64,000 bases of DNA from Flavobacteriales bacterium (GCA_022447625.1 JAKVAX010000013.1:1-64000); one strand, 5' to 3'. Shown: positions 45,305 to 54,361, counted from the first letter of the stretch. A program made the numbers and translations. Notes: a model not told the origin generated them from the letters alone.

Positions 45305-46309
45305 ATGCCTCAAGGATTGAAAGTAGCAGTGTGCGGAGCTACAGGAATGGTAGGGAGAACCATGTTGAACCTCCTAGCCGAGCGCAATTTTCCCATCAGC
45401 GATTTGATTCCGGTAGCCTCTTCACGCTCTGCGGGAAAGCAGTTAGAGTTCAAAGGAGAACAGCACACCATCGTGAGCTTTGATGAAGCCTTGCTACGTA
45501 AACCTGACGTGGCACTATTCAGTGCCGGAGGTTCAGTAAGCTTGGAATGGGCGCCCCGCTTTGCGGAAGTCGGAACTACAGTCATCGACAATTCTTCAGC
45601 ATGGCGGATGAATGAGAAATTTAAACTGGTGGTGCCTGAGGTGAATGGAGATGTGGTGACCAATGAAGACCTTATTATCGCAAACCCTAACTGCTCTACA
45701 ATCCAACTGGTGATGGCTTTGAAGCCTTTGCATGACGCTTTCAACGCGAAACGTGTGGTGGTGTCAACCTACCAATCGGTAACAGGTACCGGACAAGCAG
45801 CGTTCCAGCAATTGGAAATGGAGCGCAGAGGAGAAGATGGTGAAATGGTGTACCCTTATCCGATTGACCGCAATGTCTTGCCACATTGCGATATCTTCCT
45901 CGATAACGACTACACGAAAGAGGAAATGAAGCTCACGCAAGAGACCTGCAAAATTTTAGGCGATGATGCCATCAAGGTGGTGGCGACTGCCGTGCGCGTT
46001 CCTGTAGCTGGCGGACATTCAGAATCTGTCAATGTAGAGTTTGAATCAGCCTTTGAAGTCGGGGATGTGAAGAAGCGCTTGTCTGATTTTCCAGGCATCA
46101 AAGTGCAAGATCAACCGGAAACCAACAATTATCCAATGCCGCTTTATGCATCTGGTAAAGACGAGGTGTTTGTGGGTAGAATTCGCCGTGATTTCACGCA
46201 GGAGAATACACTCAACATGTGGGTGGTAGCAGATAACCTTCGAAAGGGAGCTGCGACAAACGCGATTCAAATTGCAGAAGACCTGCTTGCGAAAGGACGT
46301 TGGTCTTAA
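45305..46309 (+). CDS. asd: aspartate-semialdehyde dehydrogenase
   Basis: 334 residues. NADP-binding AVCGATGMVGRTM at the start; active-site Cys130 in ANPNCSTIQL and His238 in AGGHSES. It reduces aspartyl phosphate to the semialdehyde for lysine/diaminopimelate, methionine and threonine synthesis. Its stop directly abuts the convergent metG stop. Confidence 0.97.
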   Translation: MPQGLKVAVCGATGMVGRTMLNLLAERNFPISDLIPVASSRSAGKQLEFKGEQHTIVSFDEALLRKPDVALFSAGGSVSLEWAPRFAEVGTTVIDNSSAWRMNEKFKLVVPEVNGDVVTNEDLIIANPNCSTIQLVMALKPLHDAFNAKRVVVSTYQSVTGTGQAAFQQLEMERRGEDGEMVYPYPIDRNVLPHCDIFLDNDYTKEEMKLTQETCKILGDDAIKVVATAVRVPVAGGHSESVNVEFESAFEVGDVKKRLSDFPGIKVQDQPETNNYPMPLYASGKDEVFVGRIRRDFTQENTLNMWVVADNLRKGAATNAIQIAEDLLAKGRWS

Positions 46310-48373
46310 TTAAGCGACACCGTCTCCCGGTTCAGCACCTTTTTCAGCCGTCACGAAACTGAGTTCACCTGCAGCGTTTTCTGCCATGAGAACCATTCCC
46401 TGGCTTTCTACGCCTTTGATTTTACGAGGCTCAAGGTTCAGCAGAACACAGACTTTCTTCCCGATGATTTCTTCCGGTTTGTAATGCTCTGCAATACCTG
46501 AAACAACAGTGCGCTCATCCACACCAGTTCGGATGGTGAGCTTCAATAGCTTCTTCGTTTTCTTAATAGGCTCAGCGTCGAGAATCTCCGCCATGCGAAT
46601 GTCAAGACCAGCGAATTGCTCGAACGGAACGTTCGCTTTCACGGGCTCCAACTCGCGCTCTTGTGAAGCAGCCTTCGCTTCCTCCAGTTTCGCAACTTGT
46701 GCTGACACCAATTCGTCGTCAACTTTTGTAAATAGAATTGGCGTCCTCTCGATGGTACTACCCGGTTCGAGTAGTGATTTCCCAGCTTCGTTCCACTCCA
46801 AATGGTTGAGTCCAAGTGCCGAGGCGATCTTAGCCGAGGTATTCGGAAGGAACGGATGCAATACGTAAGGAAGATTCGATGCCACCTGAACACAGATGTT
46901 CATGATGGTTTTTACGCGCTCTGGATCTTCCTTGATCTTCTTCCAAGGCTCTTCCTCAGTGAGGTATTTATTACCGGCACGCGCTAGGTTCATCGCTTCC
47001 AATTGCGCTTCGCGGAATCGATAGCCACGGATCAGCTTCGCTACTTTTTCAGGAGTAGCGGCGATGGTTTGAAGCATCTCTTCATCCTGAGGGAGCAATT
47101 CTCCAGCAGCAGGAACGGCACCATCGTAGTATTTATGTGTCAAGACCACTGCGCGGTTGATGAAGTTTCCGAGGATATCGGCAAGTTCATTGTTGACGCG
47201 ATCTTTGTAGTCGTTCCAAGTGATTTCTGAGTCTTTCTGCTCTGGCATAATAGACGCCAGAACGTAACGCAACTCATCCTGCTTTCCTGGGAATTCTTCA
47301 AGGTATTCGTGAAGCCAAACAGCCCAATTTCTTGAAGTCGAAATCTTATCTCCCTCCAAGTTCATGAACTCGTTGGCTGGCACGTTGTACGGCAATATAT
47401 AATCACCGTGCTCACGAAGTAGGATTGGGAAAATCAAACAGTGGAATACGATATTGTCTTTTCCAATGAAGTGCACGAGGTGGCTGTCTTCAGACTTCCA
47501 GTAGTCTTTCCAGTTCTTTCCGTGTTCTTCTGCCCATTTTTGCGTGGCTGTGATGTATCCAATCGGTGCATCTAGCCAAACGTAGAGCACTTTTCCATCT
47601 GCACCTTCAACAGGCACTGGCACCCCCCAATCAAGGTCACGAGTCATCGCACGTGATTGAAGTCCGCTATCGATCCAAGACTTACACTGGCCAATAACGT
47701 GCTTCTTCCACTCTTTCACTTCGTGCTGAGACTTCCCTTCAAACTGTCCGTTCTCGATGTAATTACGCAACCAATCTTCATGGTCACCCATCGGCAAGTA
47801 CCAAAGCGAAGTCTCTTTCAATTCTGGCTTACTACCACTCAATACTGAACGTGGGTCAATCAGGTCAGTTGGGCTCAACGCGCTTCCGCAATTTTCACAT
47901 TGATCACCGTAGGCATGGTCGTGACCACACTTCGGACATGTTCCTGTGATGTAACGGTCAGCCAAGAATTGCTGTGCTTCATGATCGAAGTACTGTTCTT
48001 CCGTTTTGACTTCAAAAGAACCTTTTTCAAGCAGCGTCAAAAAGAAATCTTGCGCGTTTTTGTGGTGCTCAGGCGATGAAGTACGATCGTAGATGTCGAA
48101 TTCAATGCCGAATTCCGCGAAGGTCTTCTTCATCAATTCGTGGTACTGATTAACGATGTCGTTCGGGGTAACTCCCTCTTTTTTGGCGCGAAGCGTAATT
48201 GCTGCGCCGTGTTCATCGCTTCCACAAACGAAGGCAACGTCTTCCCCTGCTGAACGCAGGTGGCGAACATAAATATCAGCCGGGAGCATCGCGCCAGCAA
48301 TGTGACCAATATGAAGTGGACCATTGGCATATGGGAGTGCCGAAGTAACCATGTATCGCTTTGGAGCTGTCAT
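46310..48373 (-). CDS. metG: methionine--tRNA ligase with C-terminal tRNA-binding domain
   Basis: 687 residues from ATG 48373; the longer frame starts before the -7 box. HIGH motif is HIGH at residues 21-24, a Cys4-type zinc knuckle (CPKCGHDHAYGDQCENCG) lies near 150 and the KMSKS equivalent is KISTS. The C-terminal 110 residues are an EMAP/Trbp111-type domain (FAGLDIRMAEILDAE) that dimerises and binds tRNA. Shares a 52-base divergent gap with the LD-carboxypeptidase gene. Confidence 0.97.
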   Translation of the reverse strand: MTAPKRYMVTSALPYANGPLHIGHIAGAMLPADIYVRHLRSAGEDVAFVCGSDEHGAAITLRAKKEGVTPNDIVNQYHELMKKTFAEFGIEFDIYDRTSSPEHHKNAQDFFLTLLEKGSFEVKTEEQYFDHEAQQFLADRYITGTCPKCGHDHAYGDQCENCGSALSPTDLIDPRSVLSGSKPELKETSLWYLPMGDHEDWLRNYIENGQFEGKSQHEVKEWKKHVIGQCKSWIDSGLQSRAMTRDLDWGVPVPVEGADGKVLYVWLDAPIGYITATQKWAEEHGKNWKDYWKSEDSHLVHFIGKDNIVFHCLIFPILLREHGDYILPYNVPANEFMNLEGDKISTSRNWAVWLHEYLEEFPGKQDELRYVLASIMPEQKDSEITWNDYKDRVNNELADILGNFINRAVVLTHKYYDGAVPAAGELLPQDEEMLQTIAATPEKVAKLIRGYRFREAQLEAMNLARAGNKYLTEEEPWKKIKEDPERVKTIMNICVQVASNLPYVLHPFLPNTSAKIASALGLNHLEWNEAGKSLLEPGSTIERTPILFTKVDDELVSAQVAKLEEAKAASQERELEPVKANVPFEQFAGLDIRMAEILDAEPIKKTKKLLKLTIRTGVDERTVVSGIAEHYKPEEIIGKKVCVLLNLEPRKIKGVESQGMVLMAENAAGELSFVTAEKGAEPGDGVA

Positions 48374-48393
48374 TGTCTTCTTGTTGTACGCCG

Positions 48394-48401
48394 CAAAATT
48401 A
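48394..48401 (-). promoter_or_regulatory. -7 box of metG
   Basis: TAATTTTG on the minus strand, 21 bases upstream of the metG ATG; a good TAnnTTTG match. Confidence 0.55.
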
Positions 48402-48425
48402 TTTCTTTTCAGCAGATTTGCAGGT

Positions 48426-49346
48426 ATGCATGTCAATCCACCATTCTTAAATCAAGGAGATACGATCGCTTTAGCTGCGGCAAGTAGATGGTGTACTCCT
48501 GAACAAGTGGCCGCGGTGTCGCAGTTGATAGAGGCTAGAGGCTTTCGTGCTTATGTGCCAGACGGACTGTTTCAGCGCGATGGTCAATTGGCGGGTGATG
48601 ATGCCCACCGTGTTCAACTATTAAATGAGTTGACGGCATCTGATGATGTAAAAGCAGTGCTATTTATGCGTGGGGGTTATGGTGCTGGGCGTTTGCTCCC
48701 TTTTCTTCGCCTAACGGCGGAACGCGACCGCTTCCCTTGGTTATGTGGTTTCAGCGATGTCACTGCGATTCATTCCTGGACAACAATCAATGGTATAAGT
48801 TCTTTGCATTCCCCTGTAGGAACCACCTTACTCACTTCCCCACCGGAGGTGGTGGATGCCTTTTTTAGTGAACTTCAAGGAAAAACTACAGGATGGAATG
48901 TCGAAGCTGAGGTTGTTGAAGAGGGAAATTCAGAAGGGCGGCTCATTGGAGGTAATCTTAGCTTACTCTATAGTCTCCGAGGCACACCTTACTTCCCTGA
49001 TCTCTCCGGCAAAATATTGATCATAGAGGACTTGGATGAGATGCTCTATCACCTAGATCGGATGATGAATAACTTCGCGTTGTCTGCCGAGTTTGAGAAG
49101 CTGAGTGGACTGCTCATTGGGCAGTTCTCAGACATGCGTGACAACACAAAATCTTTCGGTTTTAGCAGCGATAACCCATTTGGGTATAACCAACGACAGA
49201 TCATTGAACGATTCTCGCAAACCCTGAACATACCGGTGGCTTTCGGGCTTCCATTTGGGCATGAAGCGATGAATCTACCCGTGAGATTAGGAGCAGAAGT
49301 CGAACTTGAATTGAAAGATCATCGCTGCCACATTGTGTATCGGTAA
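48426..49346 (+). CDS. LD-carboxypeptidase, S66 family
   Basis: 306 residues from the ATG at 48426; the longer frame would begin inside metG. Catalytic triad by comparison with LdcA: Ser110 in CGFSDVTAIH, Glu201 in IIEDLDEM, and His279 in FGLPFGHEAM. The upstream MRGGYGAGRLL is also typical. It removes the terminal D-alanine of tetrapeptides in cytoplasmic murein recycling. TTTG stands eight bases before the ATG, so the mRNA may have almost no leader. Confidence 0.93.
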   Translation: MHVNPPFLNQGDTIALAAASRWCTPEQVAAVSQLIEARGFRAYVPDGLFQRDGQLAGDDAHRVQLLNELTASDDVKAVLFMRGGYGAGRLLPFLRLTAERDRFPWLCGFSDVTAIHSWTTINGISSLHSPVGTTLLTSPPEVVDAFFSELQGKTTGWNVEAEVVEEGNSEGRLIGGNLSLLYSLRGTPYFPDLSGKILIIEDLDEMLYHLDRMMNNFALSAEFEKLSGLLIGQFSDMRDNTKSFGFSSDNPFGYNQRQIIERFSQTLNIPVAFGLPFGHEAMNLPVRLGAEVELELKDHRCHIVYR

Positions 49347-49385
49347 TTTTACCTGAAATTTGAACCAGAATTTAATCCCATAGCC

Positions 49386-50582
49386 ATGTACGGAAAGATG
49401 AAAGAACATCTTCAGGAAGAACTGAAGCAAATCGAAGAAGCCGGACTGTTCAAGAAGGAACGAATCATCACGGGTCCTCAAGACGCCTTGATTAACGTGT
49501 CAACAGGAGAAGAAGTGCTGAACTTCTGTGCAAACAACTACCTCGGACTTTCATCACATCCGAAAGTGCTAGACGCGGCAAAGGCTACGCTAGATACACA
49601 TGGATTTGGAATGAGCTCTGTGCGGTTCATCTGTGGAACGCAAGACATTCACAAAACCCTCGAAGAGAAAATTGCTGACTTCCTGCATACGGAAGATACG
49701 ATTCTATATGCAGCGGCATTCGATGCCAATGGTGGTGTATTCGAACCATTGCTGACGAAAGATGATGCGATCATTTCTGATTCATTGAACCACGCTTCGA
49801 TCATCGATGGTGTTCGCCTATGTAAAGCAGCTCGCTACCGCTATGCGAACAACAATATGGAAGATTTGGAGAAGCAACTTCAGGCCGCTGAAGGAGCGCG
49901 CTTCAAGATCATCGTGACTGACGGTGTCTTCTCCATGGATGGGTATGTTGCGCAGCTTGACAAGATCTGTGATCTCGCAGATAAGTATGATGCGCTTGTC
50001 ATGGTTGATGAATGCCACGCTACTGGTTTTATTGGCAAAACAGGACGTGGTTCAGTTGAACTTCGTGGGGTGCTAGGTCGCGTTGATATCATTACAGGAA
50101 CGCTCGGAAAGGCACTTGGTGGCGCAATGGGTGGATTCACTACTGGTCGTAAAGAGATCATCGAAATGCTACGTCAGCGCTCTCGTCCGTACTTATTCTC
50201 AAACTCATTGGCTCCATCCATCGTGGGTGCTTCGATTGCGGTGTTTGATCTATTGAATGAGACGACCGAATTGCGCGACAAACTCGAATGGAACACCAAC
50301 TACTTCAAAGATGGTTTGCGCAAGATCGGTCTTGATTTCAAAGACGGTGACTCGGCGATTGTACCGGTGATGCTATACGATGCGAAGTTGTCGCAAGTAA
50401 TGGCTGACCGCCTGGTCGAAGAAGGGATTTACGTAATTGGTTTCTTCTACCCGGTGGTACCAAAAGAGCAAGCGCGTATCCGCGTTCAGTTGAGTGCGGC
50501 GCATACCCAAGAACATCTAGACAAAGCACTGGCTGCCTTTGAAAAGGTAGCGAAGGAGCTGGGTGTACTCAAAGAAGCATGA
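49386..50582 (+). CDS. kbl: glycine C-acetyltransferase (2-amino-3-ketobutyrate CoA ligase)
   Basis: 398 residues, usual length. A fold-type I PLP enzyme of the alpha-oxoamine synthase family: Lys242 in [12 protein letters not shown] binds PLP; Asp208 and His211 in [10 protein letters not shown] contact the cofactor. [11 protein letters not shown] favours Kbl over serine palmitoyltransferase or BioF. It cleaves 2-amino-3-oxobutyrate with CoA to glycine and acetyl-CoA in threonine breakdown. Overlaps the next gene by 4 bases (ATGA). Confidence 0.93.
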   Translation: MYGKMKEHLQEELKQIEEAGLFKKERIITGPQDALINVSTGEEVLNFCANNYLGLSSHPKVLDAAKATLDTHGFGMSSVRFICGTQDIHKTLEEKIADFLHTEDTILYAAAFDANGGVFEPLLTKDDAIISDSLNHASIIDGVRLCKAARYRYANNNMEDLEKQLQAAEGARFKIIVTDGVFSMDGYVAQLDKICDLADKYDALVMVDECHATGFIGKTGRGSVELRGVLGRVDIITGTLGKALGGAMGGFTTGRKEIIEMLRQRSRPYLFSNSLAPSIVGASIAVFDLLNETTELRDKLEWNTNYFKDGLRKIGLDFKDGDSAIVPVMLYDAKLSQVMADRLVEEGIYVIGFFYPVVPKEQARIRVQLSAAHTQEHLDKALAAFEKVAKELGVLKEA

Positions 50583-51622
50583 GGTTTGACCTGATCATTG
50601 TCGGACAAGGTCTGGCAGGATCTGTGTTGGCGTGTGAAGCGCAATCCCGAGGGCTGTCTGTCGGTATCATTGACAATGGCTGGAAGTTGAGTGCCTCAAT
50701 GGTTGCTGCCGGTATGTGGAATCCAGTGAGCTTCCGTAAGATCATTTCCGTCTGGCGTGATCAAGAATGCATGGAGGCGCTTCAAACCAAGTATCCTGCC
50801 TGGGAGAAGTCTCTTGAAAGCCAATTTTACTTTGACCGTCCGGTGATGCGTGTCTTCCCGAATCAGGAGTACGCTGACTTGTGGGCAAAGCGCTTGTCCG
50901 AGGGCATGCCTTGGATACAAGCGGTACACGAACTTCCTGATCGTGTAAAGGCTCCGTACGGTGCCGGTTTGGTGGATCAGGCCGGGTATTTACATCTTCC
51001 TCGTTTTTTGCAATCGGTTCGTGATCTCGCTAGCGCGGAATCGCGACTCCTAGAAGAGGAGTTTGATCCCAAGTATCTAGAAACGGATGCCGGACGCCGG
51101 ACACCGGATAAACCTGTCGTCTACAAACACTGGCAAGCCGATCACCTCATCATTGCGATGGGGACGAGTGCTCGTAAACTTTCGTGGTATCAAGGTCTAC
51201 CACTTCAGACCAACAAGGGCGAGGTGCTTGATGTTAGCGTGAAAGACTTTCAACGTTACATCACCGCAAACAACGGAAAATGGCTCTTGCCGTATAACGA
51301 GGAGGGATACAAACTCGGCGCAAGCTATGATTGGCGTACAGACGATCTAGAAACGTCTGATGAGGTGCGTGAGATGCTTTTGGAAAAGGTTCAACTCATG
51401 CTCGATGCCGAGGTGTCGGTAGTGGAGCATAAGGTGGGATTACGTCCGACCGTCAAAGACCGTAGACCACTCTTAGGTGAACTGGAAACCCGTATATGGT
51501 CATTCAATGGATTAGGTACACGAGGTGTGTTAATCTCGCCACTACTGGCGGGAGAGTTGCTCAATCATATCTTCGACGGGGCGCCGTTGCATCCAGAAAC
51601 CGATCTCAACCGATTCAAGTAA
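50579..51622 (+). CDS. FAD-dependent oxidoreductase, DAO family
   Basis: 347 residues. Rossmann FAD motif [16 protein letters not shown] at the start (GxGxxG, residues 9-14), a middle domain and the closing [18 protein letters not shown]. It belongs to the D-amino-acid/glycine oxidase family; substrate unknown. Overlap with kbl (ATGA) suggests a link to glycine or threonine use. Odd feature: a heptamer run (51085-51110) lies inside the gene and encodes DAGRRTPDK without breaking the frame; an exact 13-base motif sits 44 bases before it. Confidence 0.88.
   Translation: MRFDLIIVGQGLAGSVLACEAQSRGLSVGIIDNGWKLSASMVAAGMWNPVSFRKIISVWRDQECMEALQTKYPAWEKSLESQFYFDRPVMRVFPNQEYADLWAKRLSEGMPWIQAVHELPDRVKAPYGAGLVDQAGYLHLPRFLQSVRDLASAESRLLEEEFDPKYLETDAGRRTPDKPVVYKHWQADHLIIAMGTSARKLSWYQGLPLQTNKGEVLDVSVKDFQRYITANNGKWLLPYNEEGYKLGASYDWRTDDLETSDEVREMLLEKVQLMLDAEVSVVEHKVGLRPTVKDRRPLLGELETRIWSFNGLGTRGVLISPLLAGELLNHIFDGAPLHPETDLNRFK
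51028..51040 (+). repeat. dispersed 13-base motif, exact
   Basis: Encodes LASAES in the FAD oxidoreductase. Confidence 0.8.
51085..51110. repeat. heptamer array inside a coding sequence
   Basis: GGATGCC, GGACGCC, GGACACC and GGATA follow in 7-base register. Each unit shifts the reading frame, so three full units (21 bases) keep it open. The array sits between two conserved parts of the FAD oxidoreductase. Confidence 0.65.
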
Positions 51623-51627
51623 CAGAA

Positions 51628-51647
51628 CTTTCAAAAAATATTGAAAG
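51628..51647. promoter_or_regulatory. palindromic operator upstream of the GbsR/MarR gene
   Basis: CTTTCAA and TTGAAAG form a perfect 7-base inverted repeat around AAAATA. The TTG (51641-51643) is also the likely -33 box: TATCTTTA, a near-consensus -7 box, follows 19 bases later (51663-51670). Bound regulator would block the promoter, which fits autorepression. A near copy lies at 52627-52644. Confidence 0.6.
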
Positions 51648-51674
51648 ATTAGGATTGTTTTGTATCTTTAGGTC

Positions 51675-52187
51675 ATGGAACTCAAAGAAGCGAAAGAACA
51701 ATTTATCATGTCATGGGGTGCCCTCGGCTCTAACTGGGGCGTAAGTAAGACCATGGCTCAAGTACACGCCTTATTGATGGTGAGCAATGCTCCGCTATCT
51801 GCAGACGAGGTGATGGAACAACTGAATATCTCACGTGGAAATGCCAACATGAACCTACGCGCATTGATCGATTGGGGGTTGGTAGAGAAGATCCATAAGC
51901 TCGGTGAGCGTCGTGAATTTTTCCAGGCGGAAAAAGACATGTGGAAGATCGCAACGCGCATAGCCAGTGAGCGACGCAAGCGTGAATTGCAGCCGATCCT
52001 CAAGGTTGTTGATCAGATGAAGGAAATTGAAGACAAGCAAGCCGATAAGGCTGAGTTGGATGCCTTCAAGAAGCAAATGACCGAACTCGAAAACTTTACT
52101 GGAAGGGTAGACCGCATCTTCGATCGACTGGATCGAGCGGATGAACGATGGTTCACCGGGCTTCTTACGAAAATCATGAAACGATAA
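51675..52187 (+). CDS. GbsR/MarR-family transcriptional regulator
   Basis: 170 residues. A winged helix occupies about 20-95 (LLMVSNAPLSADEVMEQLNIS, RGNANMNLRALIDWGLVEK), then a charged coiled coil for dimerisation. Family members bind palindromic operators. The start is only 4-5 bases after the -7 box, so the mRNA is probably leaderless. It heads a run of same-strand genes (small membrane protein, TIGR01777 epimerase, ferritin) and shares an operator sequence with the epimerase gene. Confidence 0.88.
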   Translation: MELKEAKEQFIMSWGALGSNWGVSKTMAQVHALLMVSNAPLSADEVMEQLNISRGNANMNLRALIDWGLVEKIHKLGERREFFQAEKDMWKIATRIASERRKRELQPILKVVDQMKEIEDKQADKAELDAFKKQMTELENFTGRVDRIFDRLDRADERWFTGLLTKIMKR

Positions 52188-52211
52188 AATAAACAACATA
52201 AACTGATCGCT

Positions 52212-52610
52212 ATGAACAAGAAAGCAGTTAAAGTACTGGTCACATTGCAGATGATTCTATTGGGTGCAGCGCTGCTCACCTCTGTGACCCCTTTTATCCC
52301 CTTGATATTGGCTATGGTGGTTGGCGGACTTCAATTGTTACTGGGAGCCGTTTACGTCATTGGCTTTTGGAATTGCATTTCGTCTTCAACCAAGCAGATG
52401 CTAAGTGTCTATTGGGGCATCGTCTTCGCTTATTTTGGTGGGGGGTACATCCTTTTTGAAATCCTCAATGTTAATGATGAACTACTCTTGATTCCTGCCA
52501 TAGGTATCCCTATCGGACTTGCGATTTTCTTTGTCTTTATCACAGACAAAATGAAAAGCGACAAACTCGTGCATGTAGATGAACATTTGGCAGACATCAT
52601 TGATGCCTAA
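52212..52610 (+). CDS. small four-helix membrane protein
   Basis: 132 residues with four hydrophobic helices (about 8-24, 30-52, 60-82, 90-112) and a short soluble tail. I recognise no family. It starts 25 bases after the GbsR/MarR gene, so it is most likely co-transcribed with it and may be part of the same response. Confidence 0.75.
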   Translation: MNKKAVKVLVTLQMILLGAALLTSVTPFIPLILAMVVGGLQLLLGAVYVIGFWNCISSSTKQMLSVYWGIVFAYFGGGYILFEILNVNDELLLIPAIGIPIGLAIFFVFITDKMKSDKLVHVDEHLADIIDA

Positions 52611-52626
52611 TTTTTTTCATTCGAAG

Positions 52627-52644
52627 TTTCAAAAAATACTGAAA
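52627..52644. promoter_or_regulatory. second GbsR/MarR-type operator, before the epimerase gene
   Basis: TTTCAAAAAATACTGAAA differs by one base from the core of the 51628-51647 palindrome and ends two bases before the epimerase ATG at 52647. A weaker relative, TTGAAAAAATACTG, occurs at 53648-53661 upstream of ferritin. Confidence 0.5.
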
Positions 52645-52646
52645 AG

Positions 52647-53618
52647 ATGAAATATAAAGGAAATAAGAAATTGGTGGTTGCTGGAGGAAGTGGTTTCCTT
52701 GGAAATTCGATCATAGAGCGATTTCGCAGCGTCTTTGAAGAGATCGTTGTCCTGACACGAAAGCCACAAGAAGCGCAGCATGGAATCCGTTGGGTGCGTT
52801 GGGATGGAGTACATGTAGGCAAATGGGTCAAGGAGATTGACGGTGCCGACTTGCTCATCAACCTTGCTGGACGTTCAGTAAACTGCAGGTACCATCAAAA
52901 GAACAAAACAGAGATTCTTCAGAGTCGAGTGAAAAGTACGCTTGCCTTGGGTGCTGCAGTCATTGCCGCAGATCATCCGCCGGAATGTTGGATGAATGCC
53001 TCAAGTGCCACTATTTACGACGACGAATACAATACGGCGCACACCGAAGCCGAAGGCCGAATCGGTCATGATTTTAGCATGAATGTCTGTAAGGAATGGG
53101 AAGCCACATTTAATGACATCCCAGTTCCTGGAACGCGTAAGTTGATCCTGAGGATGGGCTTAGTCTTCGGAAAAGCCGGCGGTGCACTGCCTGAACTGGT
53201 AAACCTAGCCAAGATGGGTCTTGGTGGTAACGCAGGAACAGGCAAACAACGAATGAGCTGGATTCACGAGGATGACCTCGCGAATGCCTTGATCAACGCC
53301 TATGAAGATGATTGGGAAGGCGTATTCAACCTCACAGCACCCACCCACCCTACGAATGAGGAAGTCATGGGCATTGTAAGAGAGCTGAAGAACGCCACGT
53401 TTTCATTCCCTATTGGAAAGCGACTTTTGGAGTTCGGTGCGTGGATTCGAAGTACCGAAACCGAACTCCTACTTAAGAGTCGGTACGTCTACCCCCAGCG
53501 GCTCATGGAGCACGGGTACGAGTTTAAGTACCCCCACTACCGAGAAGCCTTGGAGGCCCTTATTCGAGGTGGTGGAATGGCTAGCTCATCAATGGTGGGC
53601 GATCCAATTCCGCACTAG
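52647..53618 (+). CDS. TIGR01777/SDR39U1-type NAD(P)-dependent epimerase
   Basis: 323 residues. Rossmann motif VVAGGSGFLGNSI near residue 10; LINLAGRSVNCRYH and SSATIYDDEYNTAH (the atypical YxxxK region) are characteristic of the TIGR01777 family, as is MSWIHEDDLANALI near 210. Substrate unknown. In marine Bacteroidota the family is often next to MarR-type regulators in light- or stress-responsive clusters; the GbsR/MarR gene and shared operator here fit that. The stop codon TAG falls inside a near copy of the 13-base motif (53608-53620). Confidence 0.88.
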   Translation: MKYKGNKKLVVAGGSGFLGNSIIERFRSVFEEIVVLTRKPQEAQHGIRWVRWDGVHVGKWVKEIDGADLLINLAGRSVNCRYHQKNKTEILQSRVKSTLALGAAVIAADHPPECWMNASSATIYDDEYNTAHTEAEGRIGHDFSMNVCKEWEATFNDIPVPGTRKLILRMGLVFGKAGGALPELVNLAKMGLGGNAGTGKQRMSWIHEDDLANALINAYEDDWEGVFNLTAPTHPTNEEVMGIVRELKNATFSFPIGKRLLEFGAWIRSTETELLLKSRYVYPQRLMEHGYEFKYPHYREALEALIRGGGMASSSMVGDPIPH

Positions 53619-53620
53619 CG
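53608..53620 (-). repeat. dispersed 13-base motif, one mismatch, at a gene end
   Basis: TTCCGCACTAGCG; its TAG is the stop codon of the TIGR01777 epimerase. Confidence 0.5.
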
Positions 53621-53702
53621 GGAACAGGAGCTCATTCTTACCAAACATTGAAAAAATACTGCGTTAAGGACTTGAGAAAGGTTCGTGTTCGACAGCTTTT
53701 AC

Positions 53703-53710
53703 TAGCTTTG
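53703..53710 (+). promoter_or_regulatory. -7 box of the ferritin gene
   Basis: TAGCTTTG matches TAnnTTTG and implies a leader of about 45 bases before the ATG at 53760. Confidence 0.5.
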
Positions 53711-53759
53711 AAACATGCAGGAAGTCCAGCTGTTATAATGTCAAACAAGCAAAAGGAAT

Positions 53760-54266
53760 ATGTTAGCAAAGAAGATTGAAGACGCACTAAATCAGCAGAT
53801 CAAAATTGAGGCTGAGTCATCTCAGGTTTATCTCGCCATGGCTTCATGGGCAGAGACTACAGGACTGAATGGAACGGCAGCATTTCTATATATGCACTCT
53901 GATGAAGAGCGCATGCACATGATGAAGTTGGTGAAGTTCGTTAACGAACGCGGCGGTAAAGCCGAGATTCCTATGCTTGCGCAGCCGCCAAAATCATGGA
54001 GTGGCATTCAAGAAGTGTTTGAATCCCTATTAGAACACGAAACGAAAGTAACCGCCGAGATCAACAATGTCGTTGATATCTGCTTGTCTGAGAAAGACTA
54101 CACCACGCACAACTTTATGCAGTGGTACGTAAGTGAGCAGATTGAGGAAGAAGCGTTAGCGCGCACGATACTAGACAAGTTGAGCTTAATCGGAAATGAT
54201 AAAGGAGGGCTCTATCTCTTCGACCGCGATCTTGAAGGGATGCACAGTCTTGAAGAAGAGGCGTAA
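53760..54266 (+). CDS. non-haem ferritin
   Basis: 168 residues. The ferroxidase ligands fall on the same numbers as in E. coli FtnA: Glu17, Glu50, His53, Glu94 and Gln127, with site C residues Glu49, Glu126, Glu129 and Glu130 also present. It should form a 24-subunit shell that oxidises and stores iron in the cytosol. It follows the epimerase gene by 141 bases, with its own -7 box and terminator. Confidence 0.96.
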   Translation: MLAKKIEDALNQQIKIEAESSQVYLAMASWAETTGLNGTAAFLYMHSDEERMHMMKLVKFVNERGGKAEIPMLAQPPKSWSGIQEVFESLLEHETKVTAEINNVVDICLSEKDYTTHNFMQWYVSEQIEEEALARTILDKLSLIGNDKGGLYLFDRDLEGMHSLEEEA

Positions 54267-54297
54267 GTATCCACATCTAAGCGTTTAAAAAGACCCG

Positions 54298-54329
54298 AAA
54301 GCCCTGACCTTCAAAGGTTGGGGCTTTTT
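54298..54329 (+). terminator. terminator of the ferritin gene
   Basis: Stem AAAGCCC...GGGCTTT with an inner ACCTT/AAGGT stem, then a short T run. Just after the ferritin stop. Confidence 0.85.
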
Positions 54330-54361
54330 ATATTTGATCCTACTGACGATACTTTGCGCGT

